A stretch of 64,000 nt of DNA from Moesziomyces globuligerus (GCA_030849465.1 JARVLF010000010.1:372001-436000); one strand, 5' to 3'. Counted from the first letter of the stretch, positions 9,104-20,222 are shown. Translations and numbers: made by a program. The notes: generated by a model from the letters alone, not told the origin.

Positions 9104-10296
9104 TTACTGGGTAGGCTGAGCCTGGCGCATGGCCGGAGCGGGCTCGAGGGTGCTGGTGGTGTTGCCGTTGACGCCAGTAACACCGTTGACGCCGTTAACG
9201 CCGTGAGCGCCGTGAGTTCCGTGAAGACCGGCCTCGCTAGCCTTGCCAGCCTCGATAGCACGAGCGTGGTTGTCAGCGAGGTCCTCGTAGTCGGAAAACT
9301 TGCCGCTCTTGAGGTGAAGCGAAGAGTAGTTGCACTTGCGCAGCGTCCACATGTGGAAGAGGGCGAAAACGGGCTTAGCGAGCAGGTCAAGCACGCCGTA
9401 GAAGACCATCTCGCCGTCTGGAGAAATGGTGTTAGATCCATCTGCCAATCCCCAGCAGATCTGGCGGATTGAAAGCATACGACGACGACGAGCGATATAG
9501 AAGGAGAGCGGGTCAGTATCGGTACGACGAGACGCAAAAATGATGGGAGTGGCGAAAATTGACGTGGGGCCACGTGGGAAGTGGAGTTTTTTTTTTTCCT
9601 GCCATTTCCTCTGTTTTTTTTTTTGGTATTTGAAAAACTTACGGGGTAGAGGGTCCAGAGGACAGTGAGGACGAGCGAGGAGTGGAGGTAGGCCTTCTTG
9701 AAGTCGGGGCCGAGGTGGGAGGCGGACTTGAGACCGGGGCCGTAGATGACCCAGAAGACGTAGAACATGGCGACGCAGCCCATGGTGAAGTAGCCCCATT
9801 TGTAGGTGGACTCGACAAGAGCGCCGATGAGGCCGGTGATGATCATGACGAGGTCGAAGAAGATGGTGATGAAGATGGTGGAGAGGGGCAGGCCAGAGAC
9901 GAGGAGAATCTCGAGGAGCAGGAGGGGAGTAGTGACGGTCCAGTCGATGTAGCGGGCGTACCAGACGGAGCGGGTGGGGCGCATTCCGTTGACCTCGGCG
10001 GGGCCGTAGTTCGAGAACTCGACGCGGATGGGGGTGGCGCCGAGGTCAGAGGCCATGGAGAAGTAGGCGACCGAGGCGGTAGCCAGGATGGCAGCCGACA
10101 GGTAGTGGAAGGCACGCTCACCGCGGGAAAGCTTGAGCGACCAGACCATGGTGACGATACCGGTCAGCGCCATGACGGAGAAGACGGCCCAGAGCCAGTC
10201 AGAGCCGTGGGTGGTGATGTCGATGTCGGCGACGGTGGGGTTGACGCGCAGGGCCTCGTTGCCTGCGCGCTTGAGGAGCTGAGAAGCAGCGTCCAT
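9104..10296 (-). CDS. Microbial-type rhodopsin (fungal opsin, probable light-driven proton pump)
   Basis: Two exons, 10296-9643 and 9460-9104, encode 336 residues. The 182-base intron (9461-9642) has a GTAAGT donor and CAG acceptor and splits the frame in phase 0 after LYP, giving a junction LYP-ICWGLADG that is typical of fungal opsins. Seven hydrophobic helices are visible. Helix C reads RYIDWTVTTPLLLLEI: R115, D118 and T122 match bacteriorhodopsin R82, D85 and T89, and E129 sits at the D96 proton-donor position. Helix G reads YGVLDLLAKPVF, with D243 and the retinal Schiff-base lysine K247. A complete carboxylate set of this kind is known from proton-pumping opsins, so pumping is inferred. 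The C-terminal tail has a Gly/Asn/Val tandem repeat (GVNGVNGVTGVNGN). The intron carries two long T runs on the plus strand. Confidence 0.96.
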
Positions 10297-13200
10297 GGTG
10301 AGTAATGCTCGGGTGGGTGCAAGGGAAGACCTGGAGCGGGGTGATGAATAGGAGGGCGGCGGCCTGATGGTTTGGCTCCGGTGAGGTTGCTTCTGTTGCG
10401 TCGGCGATGGGGAACGGTGAGGGAAGTGACTCGATGATGAACGGAAGTTGTCTAGGTTATATATGACATTGACGGGGAGTAGAGATCAAGTTCACCGACC
10501 GACCACTCTCGAGCCATTTTCGGGCCAAGCTAGATGGGGCAAGTGCAGGGACGGGAGGTCAAGGCAAGGACCGCATCCATCGCACGGTGGAACATGCGAG
10601 TATGGGCGACGGGAATGAGGCTGGGTTAGGCGGCTGCGCAAACACGTCAGAGGTCCGAAGACAGCCGCGGGCGTCACACTGAGGGGAACGACGTAATCAG
10701 CCCGGCGGGCCAGATACGTACGGGCATCGCGCTCATCACGCTGAGGAATGCGCGGCACGGGGGTCTAGGATGACAGGGTGCGGGCAGAAGAGGAGAGCAT
10801 GGCACTAAACTGTAATTGGATGACGGGTGCGGCGTAAGTTGCAGTTCCCGCGGCGACGGAACATTAAGGCAGCTACGCTGGAGACGAGCCAGAACAAAAG
10901 GGATGGGACAGGTTGCGAGGGCGCATCTGGACAGCCAGGGACCGTCGGCGAGATGATGTGGACGCGTTGATGTCGGCGGGATCGAGGCGGAACAAGCATG
11001 CGGACAGGCAAAATCCCACGGGACAATGGAGCGATACGTCATTTGGGGCGAGGATCAAGATGGACCGAGGGCGCTAGTGCTGATGGGTGCGAGGTAGAAC
11101 AAGGGTCCAACACGGGCGTGTGGATCGAGCACGGGTCGCCTCAGATCGGGCCTGCCGAGACGGCCGAAGAGCGTAGGATGATTTGGCCGGCGTTGGTGTG
11201 CCACAAGCTCGCAGATCGAAGAACGCCATCCACCACCATCCATCGGCCGTCCCAGTGGGTCCTGCTCATCATCATGACCGCCACAGACCTAGCGCCGGAA
11301 ACTACTGACGTGAGCACTGCTGCATGACGGCGCGTATTGAAAAAATCTAAACAAAATAAAATAAAAATGATAGTCTCACCGCGGGATCGACCTCCACCTT
11401 CAAGCGAGGCTCGCACCAACGGCTTTGATGGTTGGACAGGACCCGACGAGCGGGGAGAGTCATGGATTCTGAGTCATGTACGAACAGCCTGCCTCGCAGA
11501 GGACGATCCGTCACGGAGCTTGCCGAACCCGAAGCCTAGTGTCGATTGAGTCCACCACGTCTGCCAGATCGTGGATCCCGTTGGGAAGACTTGGTCGTAC
11601 AGATCGAAGCTTCGCTGCGTTCACGACTGTCGACAACGAATAGCAAGTTTGGTATCGCCGCAATTACGCGCACCCTGGGCAGCTCATTGATCATGGAGCC
11701 TCCTGACCTGTGCCAGCATGTTTCGAACGGTAAGCGTCTGCTGCAGGCCGGGCTTTTGTGCAGGCTGCATCGATGAGTGATGGGGTGGGAATGCAGTCGG
11801 AGAGATACGCGCTTGCATGCATGCCATTCACGTCTTCATCTAAGCTTTCCGGCAAGTTTCTTGAGCGGAGCTGCAATTAAAAGGTGTACCAATAGCGACA
11901 GTGAAGGGGCAATGGAAGCGCGTGCCAAACACACGGAGTTTTGTCCGGGCTCGCTTGGTCTTAAGGTCGCCGCGCTCAGAAGCGGAAGCAAGATGGTCTC
12001 GTGCGTCACGCATGAAGCCCTCGACGATATAGACGAGTTGGGCCGATGGCAGCGGCAAGGGCAGCTTCGAGGTGGATGGGGACGCATTTTGCTCGTGCAA
12101 CTCCGAATGCCTCGCACCGTCTCGCGTCGCAACGCTTGGCGGACAGAAGCGACCGACTAGGCTCGCATATTCGGCGCGCCCTCGTTGCGCAGCCGAGAGA
12201 AGCAAGGGTGCGTTGGGCCCGTGGGGTACAGCGCCTCGACTGACGCGCGAATCCTCGATGGAAATTACGCAGGTCGAACTCGTTCAACTGTCTGCTGACC
12301 TTCGACCGTCGGAAAGCTACGCGGCAAGCTTCCACAGACCTGCGGCGCGGCGTGCATTGTGCTGCGCACCCAAAGCGTATGCACCTCTATGCATGCTCAC
12401 TCACCATTCGTCCGGATTTGCGCTGCCATGCGCACAAATCTTTCCGGTCAGCCGCCAGCGTAATCAAATGACCGGATCGCATCCTGCACACATCAGACCC
12501 ACAGCATCCGCGGAAGAACATGCAACGACCTTCCTGAACCGTGATCTCGAATTTACGGAGAGTAGTGCCAACGGAGATCGCGGCCGGCACGTGGAGAATG
12601 TGGACGCAGTGCTGGTGCGACGTTCCGAGCTTACTACATGCTGCATCGGCGCAGAAGTTGGCCGTTTGCGACAGCCGCATCCGCGGCCGCAAGCGCGTGC
12701 AAACGACGTCATCCACAACGACGCGCCAATTTCCCCTCGCGCCAAAAACCTCACGTAAGCCCTTCTTGCCCCCGCTTCGCTTGCATCCATCACGACCCTC
12801 GATCCCGCTGTCTCAGGCCGACCCTGCGTGTCATGAGATCCATCCGAGCCCGCACTTGCGCCGCTCCTCACATCGCCCGTCCTTGCAATTCATAGAGCTT
12901 ATCGGCATCTTTCGCCCGATCGATTCGAACAGCACCCTCCTTGTCCGACCAACACCCTTTTTGGCTGTGTCTCGCTGGAAAAGCTGCGCTCCGGTGAGGC
13001 AGTATTTTCCCTCGGCTCGGTACACAAGCTGTGATTCCACAAAGTTAATGCACTTGAACTTAACTCAGTCGAGGCGACACGACTCTAGAAGAACCACGGA
13101 CCGGTTCGGATGGCCCCAGGTCATCTGGCCAGGGTTGGATTCGCTGCCTGCAGAGTCTGCGAGAAAGAGAACGAGCCGCCTGGATCTGATTGTGTCGGGA

Positions 13201-13345
13201 TCTTGTCCGTCGCGTCGAGTCTCAAGTCGTTGCGCACGCTTCGATTCACTTCGCCTGTCTTCCTACGATATTCTGCAGATTGTGAGGCCGGGGCGTTCCG
13301 TGCACATGTATCTGCTGCCAGTGCGGAGGAGGGCACAGTGCTCGT
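10297..13345. other. Long gene-poor region upstream of the opsin
   Basis: About 3 kb lies between the opsin start and the 3' end of the Zn2Cys6-like gene. The open frames within it (the longest is 332 residues on the plus strand at 12541) read as random translation, rich in Arg, Ser and Pro with no domain pattern. Beyond the opsin promoter I see no supported gene, RNA or repeat. A non-coding transcript or a gene with many small exons cannot be excluded. Confidence 0.5.
10457..10463 (-). promoter_or_regulatory. TATA box of the opsin gene
   Basis: The minus strand reads TATATAA here, about 160 bases upstream of the opsin ATG at 10296. It is the only strong TATA match in the proximal upstream region. 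Confidence 0.5.
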
Positions 13346-14234
13346 TTAGCGTCTGGCCCCCTCCGACTGGTGAGAGATCCTCAGAAGCGCCTCGTACTGA
13401 CGATGCTGTGCCCGTGTTTGAAGGTCTGCTGGCCTGGATAGAAGTGTCAGCGGGCTCGGGCCTGGGCCGCCTGCGGAGCGAAGCTTGTCTTTCGAACCGC
13501 TCAGGGCGCTGCCGAACACCTCGCGCTCGGCTTCGATGAAGAGCCGTGTGACCGAGTCCAGCCGCACGCCTCGCAACTCGCTCTTCATTGCTCGAATCTC
13601 TTTGGCCCTGAGCATCCAGCGAGCGTCGCAAATGCGCGACCCCGTCAGGCAGTTGATGCAGCTCTCTTCCTTCGAATCGGGGTGCGGACGTTGGCAATCG
13701 ATCCCCTGCGTCGTGCATGACGCACATCCCTCCTTGGGCCAGTGTCGATCCATCATGAGCGAGCGGATCCTGGCTCTTCTTCTGCTCCGCGATCGTTTTC
13801 TGCGGGGCGGTGGATTCGGTTCCGTCGGTCTCTCATCCAGCTGGACTCTTGGAGAACCTTGACTGCCTTCTGTTCCGCCCGAAGAGCCAAGGCTGGATAT
13901 GCTTGTAGACCTTATGCTGGTGCAGGTCAGGTCATTTCGATCCTGATGCTCGCGTGAAGGTGTCGCGGTGACAGCAGAAGGAGTGCTGGGTTGACGCACG
14001 TCTGATGAAAGCATCGATGGGCAATCAATGACAGATCCGCACTGCTAAGAATGGTCTGATGGTCTTACCGAGTTCACGTGGATTGACGGGGAGTCTGATC
14101 GATCCGTCTGCGGGGCATCTGTGGAGACCCATGATGATGCGGGGGCCGAAGGTGGATGCAAAGTTCGAGGTGGGCCTCGTTTCTCGGATACTGCCGTGTC
14201 CATCGCTTATGTAGTAGACGGGGCTGGACAGCAT
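13346..14234 (-). CDS. Zn2Cys6-like cysteine-array protein, unknown function
   Basis: Two exons, 14234-14069 and 14001-13346, encode about 273 residues. The 67-base intron (14002-14068, GTAAGA to CAG) joins the codons for NPREL and VRQPS through a split Asp codon. A Ser/Pro-rich N-terminal half leads to a strongly basic stretch (RRKRSRSRRRARIR, about residues 122-135) that resembles a nuclear localisation signal. The array CASC-x6-C-x11-CINC-x6-C follows at about 148-180. Its spacing C-x2-C-x6-C-x11-C-x2-C-x6-C fits the binuclear zinc cluster of fungal transcription factors. Unusually, the array is central, with the basic residues before it instead of inside it. A charged helix follows. Possible roles are a transcription regulator or a zinc-binding scaffold. 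The start is uncertain: an upstream GTG-initiated extension or a further exon is possible. Confidence 0.62.
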
Positions 14235-14831
14235 GCACGCTCTTGAGCACACTCTCGCTCCAAGTCACAGAACCATCACTCCACTCAGAGCCCTCGCCGT
14301 TGGCGAGAGAAGATCGCGATGGCAGATGTGACAATGTGAAAAGACAGCCAGGAATCTTGTCGGATGGATCCCGAACTAGCTCAGCCCGATTCTCCAGCGG
14401 GTGTTCCGACGCTACTTATCGTTTGAACCCACACGAGTCCGCGCTGCGCCGGAACCTTCATTTTACCTCGAACTTTACCGGCTGGGAACCTCGCTGTTGC
14501 GGCGAAGCTGCTTCCGCAGTCGGAGATCCATCTCTGAGTTCCGCGTGCTTGTGACTGTGAAGAGGGCGAAGCGCTTGGCCATTGAGGGAGGCCGAAAGCT
14601 GCCGCAGTCAGATGCGAAGGCCGTATCCTGTTCACAAGATGCGTGGTGACGTCCGTGACCGGCTCTTCCGCCTCCACATACAGTACTGCACCGTGTAGTA
14701 CTGTACCGTATGCCATTCATCAGTCGTGCCTTCTCACTCAAACCGATTGTATGACACGGATCAAGGTAGCACGGTACATATTCTTTTGGATGCTGTGACT
14801 ATGAACATAATGGTGGTACAAGCGATGCAAA
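14235..14831. other. Upstream region of the Zn2Cys6-like gene
   Basis: About 600 bases lie between this minus-strand gene's start and the 3' end of the RNA polymerase I gene on the same strand. They should hold the promoter of the former and the terminator of the latter. A short near-duplication of the type GTACTGCACCGTGTAGTACTGTACCGTATG is visible near 14680-14711. Confidence 0.4.
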
Positions 14832-17800
14832 CTAGGCGGCCGCGCCGATGGGGTTCGGAAGCGCAAGACGGATTTCGGGGGTTCCGGTACCGGAGGAAAC
14901 AGGGCGACCGACGACGAGTTTGCTCGAGGGTGTCTTGAGGGTGTCGACCTCTCCGTGCAGCGCGGAGCCGCCGATGAAGGCCATGGTCATTTCGAACGAC
15001 GCCTTGAGCAGTGTCGACGACGACTCGGCGATGCCCGACCTGTTGAAGGGCCTGAAGCCACCGGCCGCGGTCTGGTAGTCGGCGATCAGGAACAGGTGGC
15101 GGGGCGAGACGGCAATACCGTACGTGTCGAAGATGCCGCGCATCTCGGCCACGATCGCAGCACGAGCCGCCTCCACACCGTACGTGTGCAGCACAGCGCC
15201 GATGTCGTTGGTGTAGAGGTTGTCCAAGTCCACCACACCGAAGCCAAAGTCCCAAAGGTCGCGGAAGTTGATGCCCTCGGCCGTGAGCGAGACACCCTCC
15301 TCGCCCGCCTTCGGAGGCGGCTTCATGATGCGCGAAATGTTGGGGATCTCGTGAATGACACTCTGTCGGCAGACGCGCTCCACAATGTTGATCAGCAGCA
15401 GCTTTTGCGACTGAGTCGCGAGCGTCAGGTCAAATTCGGCCCAGCGCGCCTTGACGTCGTCGAAGCGGAAGGCGTTGATGTACTTGGAGTTCTCCTGAAG
15501 CGCCTTTTCCAGCGCAGACGTCTGCTCGGCCCACTCCTCGTTGATCGAGCCGTCGTCAGACTCCGAGTCGCTGCTGTCGCTGTCGACATCCATCGCTTTC
15601 GACGACTTCTTGCGATCGTCGCTGGCGAAGGCAGCCTCGATGTCCTCGGTAGTGGAAGGAACGTTGTCCATGTCTTCGTCGTCGCCCTCTTCATACGAGG
15701 CATGCGCAGCAGAGCGCTGCTTCCTCTTCGCATCGTCGGCATCGCCATCACCGACTTCCGAAGAGGCGTCCTCCTCATCATCCGAGTCGGCATCGTTGCC
15801 CCTCGAGCGAGACTGAGCGCCGTTGGTGGTCGCTTCACCCTCCTCGTCGGCGTTGTTGCCGGCTGCGGCATTGTCCGAGAACGTTCGGCCCTTTCCGATG
15901 GCGGCCACCTGCAGGGCGTGCTCGCGCCTTTGCTTTCGCATCTCGTTGTTGATGCTGTTCTCCAGGTTGGGGGCGAAGGTCTCCTGCAGTCCGCGCAGGA
16001 TGTGAAGTGTGGAGCAGTTGTACTCTTCCTTGCACTCGTCGGCGGGGTAGAAGTTGAGGCGCACTGTGTAGGTCTTCTGGCGGTGGAAGCCGGTCTGCTC
16101 GGACTTGGGCGAGATCTTCTCGGTGACGACCGCCTCGTCGATCACCTGGCTCAGCACGAGCCTGCTGCCGTCCTTGCAGAACATCTTGATCTGGTCCTCC
16201 GTGATGCCGTCCAGAACGGGCAGGCGCATGATGGGCGTCTTGATGTTCTGCGAAGCCGTCATGACGATCTCTCGTAGACGTGGGATACCGAGCGTCACGT
16301 TGGCAGCACCGTGACCGGCGAAGTGGAACGTGTTGAGCGTCATCTGTGTCGAGGGCTCTCCGACACCCTGAGCCGCAAGCAGACCGACAGCCTCGCCAGG
16401 GTCGACGAGACCGCGGTGGTAGAGCACCTTGCACATGGCGCGGAATGCCTCGACTCCGAGCTTCTCCTTGGCGAAGCGCAGTTTCTCGATGACCTTGCCC
16501 TCGTCGTCGTCGCCAGCGGCCTCCGACTTGCGCTTCTTGCTGCGCTTCTTCTTGTCAGCTAAGAGCTTGCTCGGATTCTTCTCGATGTACTCTTCGATCT
16601 CCTTGGCATACTTCTCCGACATGGAGCCAAAGTGAGTCGAGGGGTTGTACAAGCTGAGCACCGGCTCGTACTTGTGCGGCTTCTTGAGTGCCTTCTTCAT
16701 GTGCTCGGCTGCGAGCTCGGCCTCGACAACCTCGCCAAGCTGCTTGGGGTCGTAGCGCTTGTTGTAGTTCTCAAAGTTGGCGGCGGTGAAGTCGAACTGA
16801 CCGAGGTACTTGCTCTTGGTCGTGTCGAGCGCGTCCTCGCCGTATGCGAACTGGAGGATGGAGCCGTCGGCGTTGCGCACGGTGTTGTCGTACTGGATAT
16901 GGACGCCCTCAAGGTGCTTGATCAGACACCTCTGGAGGTATCCCGAACGCGACGTCTTGACGGCAGTGTCGATGAGACCTTCACGACCAGCCATGCAGTG
17001 GAAGAAGTACTCTTGCGGGCGGATGCCGGTCAAGAAACGACCGCTGACGAATCCACCAGCTCGCGTGGAAGTCTCGAAGGGTCGGAAGGACGGGAGCGAC
17101 TTGCCGCTGACCATCAGCGGCACACGTCGGCCCTCGAGAGCCTGCTGACCAAGCAAGCACGAGATCTGCGAGACGTTGACGGCGGAACCCTTGGCACCGG
17201 ACCCGGTCATCATCTGCATGTTGTTCTCGGGGAACTTCCTATACAGACCGCTGGGCAAGCATGAATCGATGATCTTGGTTGAGAGCGTGTTGGACGAGCC
17301 CATCATCTCGCCGTCGAGGACGGCGAGCTTGTCGTCGTCGCGCAAAACCTCCTCGAGGCGGATGCGGAGGTTTCTGTCCGTGTCCGGGTTGTTCTCGTCC
17401 TCGCCCTCGAGGCCGACGGTCTTCATCGCGACACCTTTGCCTTCGCCCTTTGCTGCATTCAAGAGCTTGCGCCTGACCTCGTCGCCCTCTTTGCTCAGCA
17501 GCAAATCGTCCATTCGACACGAGAACGCGTTCGACTGGAGGAACTTGGTGAAGAGACGCGACAGGATACTGAGAAGCTTACCGGCTGTCTCGGATCCGTA
17601 GATCTCAAAGACAGCGTGGACGAGACCGTAGGCTGAGGCACCGAAGGCGGCCTTGTCGAGCACGCCCTGCAGGAGCTCTCCGTCCTCGATGATGACCTTC
17701 TCCTCGCTGGCGTGATCCTTGCCCCACAAGCGACCGGCCACCTTGGCCTTGGAAGTGAGGTTGAGGCCGTCGGCCTTGGTGGGCTTGAGGTTGAGCAGCA

Positions 17801-20222
17801 CTGTCGAGATGATCTGCTTACCCGTCCAGAGAGGCTCGGGCTTGAGCATCGCCGGTGCAACGGTCAGCACACGGCCTCCACCCGTGTACTTGCCCTCGGG
17901 TCGCAGAGCGCCGTAAATCATCTGCTGGTACTCCGCACGCGTGTAAAGCGTGTTCTTGGACGTCATCCACACGCCGGCAACGACGTGATCTTGGATAAGA
18001 CCACGCAGTGGGTTACCACTGGTCGGCGTCAGGTACTGATTGTCCGTGTTGGCGACGTAATAGCACTCCGCGCGGGCCGCCTGCGACTGCGGGAAATGCA
18101 TGTTCATCTCGTCACCGTCAAAGTCGGCGTTGTACGAGTTGCAGTTGGCGTAGTGCATGCGGATCGTCTTTTCGCCAACAAGCACGCGGGCTTTGTGGGC
18201 CATCATCGAGGGACGATGCAGCGTAGGCTGTCGGTTGAGCAGCAGAATGTCGCCGTCACGCAGATGACGCAGGACCTGCTTGTTGGCGATGGGCGTGCGG
18301 GTCGAGCTGCCAAGACCAGCGAACGTGCCGCGAGCCTGCTTGGACGAGTGCTCCTGCGGTGTAAGCAGCTGGTTCGCCAGTGCCGTCCTTTCCTCGACAC
18401 TAAGCTTGTCGAGCTGAGTCTCGGTACCATCCTCGCTGCGGATAGCGACGGCACCCGGGTACTTGAAAGGACCGTTGATGACGAGCTGTCGCATGAGCTG
18501 GACGTTGTGGACGGTGACAGGCTCCGGATAGGTAAGCTTGCGCGCAAAGACTGGCGGAACGCCGATCTCGTTGGTCTCGATGTTGACGTCGGGCGAGATG
18601 ACGGATCGTGCGGCAAAGTTGACACGCTTTCCCATCATGTGCTTTCGGAAGAGGCCCTCCTTCTTTTCGAGGCCCTGCTTGACACCTGGAGGAGGAAGCT
18701 GACCCTGTCGCAGAGGCATCGGGTTCTTGCTCGAGTCGATGAACGAGTTGACGTCGACCTGGAGCTGCATCATGGAGTTGAGCACCTTGCGACGCGTGTC
18801 TTCGCGCGTCTTGATGAGTTGCAACTCGGCCGCGCGGTACTCAGCTTCGGGAGCATCGGGGCCCAGCTCGGGGAAGTCCTTCTTCGCTACGAGCCGCGCC
18901 AGCTCAGTAACTTGGTCTCGGATGATGAAGGTGGTCTTGAGCACGTTGGTCAGCAGCTCGTTCTGGGAGTTTTCGAAGGTCATGTCGCCCATGATGCTGG
19001 CCGGTCGGAAACGCGTCGGCGGGACGGCCAAGACGCTGATGAAGAAGCTGTCGGCGCTGGCACCGTTGGGTGTCGACCAGATGGCGGAACCAGTCTTAGC
19101 CTTGACCTTGCCCTCGGAGTTTCCGAGGCGGAACGGACCATTACGACCGAAAAGGAGAGAGCAGAGGGGACCCTCGTTGTGGAAAAGGAGACGCAGGTGC
19201 GCCTGGCATTCGACGGCGGGCATCACACGGTAACCGGCCTCCTTGGGTGCATCGTCCGCCGAGATGGCTTGGGAGGCGATACCGGATGCGTCATCGTCGT
19301 TGTCTGCGGAAGCAGAGGTGGAAGCAGCCGAGGCGGCAATGCGGCGCTCGATGGCGGCGACGCGCTTGACCGGCGAGATGCGAAGGTATCCCTTGTGTTC
19401 ATTGGAGGCGATCTCAGCAGGGAGCGGGGCCTTCTCCATGATCTTGAGGAAGCCGTCGCGACGCACGTTGGGGCTGATGGCATTGCACTGGCCGCAACGC
19501 TTCTTGTGAATGTCCTTCATGAAGTCGTTGATGCACTTCTTGCGGAGCGTGTAAGCGAGACTGCCGGCTTCGGGCTCGTATGAAGCCTTGCCGCTTGCCT
19601 TGGCCTGCTTGATGAGCTCCTTCACCTGCTTGTTGATGCGATCGGCGAACTCGGCGGGCGTCTCGGCGGAGGAAGCCTTCTTTGGATTGGAAGAGCTGCT
19701 CTTCTTGGATGCTGCCTTATCCTGATCGCTGTCCTCGTCCTCGTTGGCGGTTTCAAAGTCCTCGTTGCCAAGGTCAGAGAGTCTGGCGTTGCTACGGGGC
19801 TCTTCGGACTCGATGTTCTCGGCATCGTCGACCAGGCCGTACTCGAGCAGTCGCAGACGACCGATCACCTTGGTGAGCACGACGAGTGATGCTCGGAAAC
19901 GGTGGCAGTAGAAGCAGGTGCCGCGGAGCAGGTTGAACATGTTGCCCATGAAGAGCGGGTGGAAGACGGGCGAAGGGAGCTCGATGTGGCCAAAGTGACC
20001 GGGGCACTGGTAGGAGTTCAGATGGCATGTGGAGCAGATGTCGTTGGGGCGCATCGGCCCCAGCGCCGGATCATAGAGACCTCCAGCATTGGGATGATTG
20101 GTGGTGTCGAGCAGGACCGGGTTGATGATCTGCTTGACCGAGATCCTGCGAATGTCCTCGGCGGTGAGGAAGGAGAAGGAGGTCGAGGAGATGGTCGACG
20201 TGATGGGCTTCTTGATGTCCAT
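14832..20222 (-). CDS. RPA190: DNA-directed RNA polymerase I largest subunit (A190)
   Basis: This intronless frame of 1796 residues encodes the catalytic subunit that makes the 35S rRNA precursor in the nucleolus. The N-terminal clamp zinc motif is visible (C63-STC-C73-PGHFGH), with further cysteines at C103/C106 and C243/C246. The catalytic NADFDGD loop, which holds the three Mg-binding aspartates, is at 698-704. RQPTLHRPSMMAH precedes it, and the GEPSTQMTLNTFHFAG trigger-loop region follows in the C-terminal half. A long acidic Ser/Asp/Glu-rich insert at about residues 1440-1550 corresponds in position to the Pol I-specific jaw insertion (the DNA-mimicking expander loop in yeast A190). A second acidic insert lies near 150-190. 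The length is slightly above the yeast subunit because of these inserts. The start at 20222 is the ATG of the conserved N-terminal block. Confidence 0.97.
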   Translation of the reverse strand: MDIKKPITSTISSTSFSFLTAEDIRRISVKQIINPVLLDTTNHPNAGGLYDPALGPMRPNDICSTCHLNSYQCPGHFGHIELPSPVFHPLFMGNMFNLLRGTCFYCHRFRASLVVLTKVIGRLRLLEYGLVDDAENIESEEPRSNARLSDLGNEDFETANEDEDSDQDKAASKKSSSSNPKKASSAETPAEFADRINKQVKELIKQAKASGKASYEPEAGSLAYTLRKKCINDFMKDIHKKRCGQCNAISPNVRRDGFLKIMEKAPLPAEIASNEHKGYLRISPVKRVAAIERRIAASAASTSASADNDDDASGIASQAISADDAPKEAGYRVMPAVECQAHLRLLFHNEGPLCSLLFGRNGPFRLGNSEGKVKAKTGSAIWSTPNGASADSFFISVLAVPPTRFRPASIMGDMTFENSQNELLTNVLKTTFIIRDQVTELARLVAKKDFPELGPDAPEAEYRAAELQLIKTREDTRRKVLNSMMQLQVDVNSFIDSSKNPMPLRQGQLPPPGVKQGLEKKEGLFRKHMMGKRVNFAARSVISPDVNIETNEIGVPPVFARKLTYPEPVTVHNVQLMRQLVINGPFKYPGAVAIRSEDGTETQLDKLSVEERTALANQLLTPQEHSSKQARGTFAGLGSSTRTPIANKQVLRHLRDGDILLLNRQPTLHRPSMMAHKARVLVGEKTIRMHYANCNSYNADFDGDEMNMHFPQSQAARAECYYVANTDNQYLTPTSGNPLRGLIQDHVVAGVWMTSKNTLYTRAEYQQMIYGALRPEGKYTGGGRVLTVAPAMLKPEPLWTGKQIISTVLLNLKPTKADGLNLTSKAKVAGRLWGKDHASEEKVIIEDGELLQGVLDKAAFGASAYGLVHAVFEIYGSETAGKLLSILSRLFTKFLQSNAFSCRMDDLLLSKEGDEVRRKLLNAAKGEGKGVAMKTVGLEGEDENNPDTDRNLRIRLEEVLRDDDKLAVLDGEMMGSSNTLSTKIIDSCLPSGLYRKFPENNMQMMTGSGAKGSAVNVSQISCLLGQQALEGRRVPLMVSGKSLPSFRPFETSTRAGGFVSGRFLTGIRPQEYFFHCMAGREGLIDTAVKTSRSGYLQRCLIKHLEGVHIQYDNTVRNADGSILQFAYGEDALDTTKSKYLGQFDFTAANFENYNKRYDPKQLGEVVEAELAAEHMKKALKKPHKYEPVLSLYNPSTHFGSMSEKYAKEIEEYIEKNPSKLLADKKKRSKKRKSEAAGDDDEGKVIEKLRFAKEKLGVEAFRAMCKVLYHRGLVDPGEAVGLLAAQGVGEPSTQMTLNTFHFAGHGAANVTLGIPRLREIVMTASQNIKTPIMRLPVLDGITEDQIKMFCKDGSRLVLSQVIDEAVVTEKISPKSEQTGFHRQKTYTVRLNFYPADECKEEYNCSTLHILRGLQETFAPNLENSINNEMRKQRREHALQVAAIGKGRTFSDNAAAGNNADEEGEATTNGAQSRSRGNDADSDDEEDASSEVGDGDADDAKRKQRSAAHASYEEGDDEDMDNVPSTTEDIEAAFASDDRKKSSKAMDVDSDSSDSESDDGSINEEWAEQTSALEKALQENSKYINAFRFDDVKARWAEFDLTLATQSQKLLLINIVERVCRQSVIHEIPNISRIMKPPPKAGEEGVSLTAEGINFRDLWDFGFGVVDLDNLYTNDIGAVLHTYGVEAARAAIVAEMRGIFDTYGIAVSPRHLFLIADYQTAAGGFRPFNRSGIAESSSTLLKASFEMTMAFIGGSALHGEVDTLKTPSSKLVVGRPVSSGTGTPEIRLALPNPIGAAA

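Noticed and set aside
12541..13539. 332-codon plus-strand frame
   Set aside because: Composition is random-like, and it overlaps the better-supported Zn2Cys6-like gene on the other strand.
17712..19583. 623-codon plus-strand open frame
   Set aside because: It is antisense to the catalytic core of RPA190, whose motifs are intact on the other strand.
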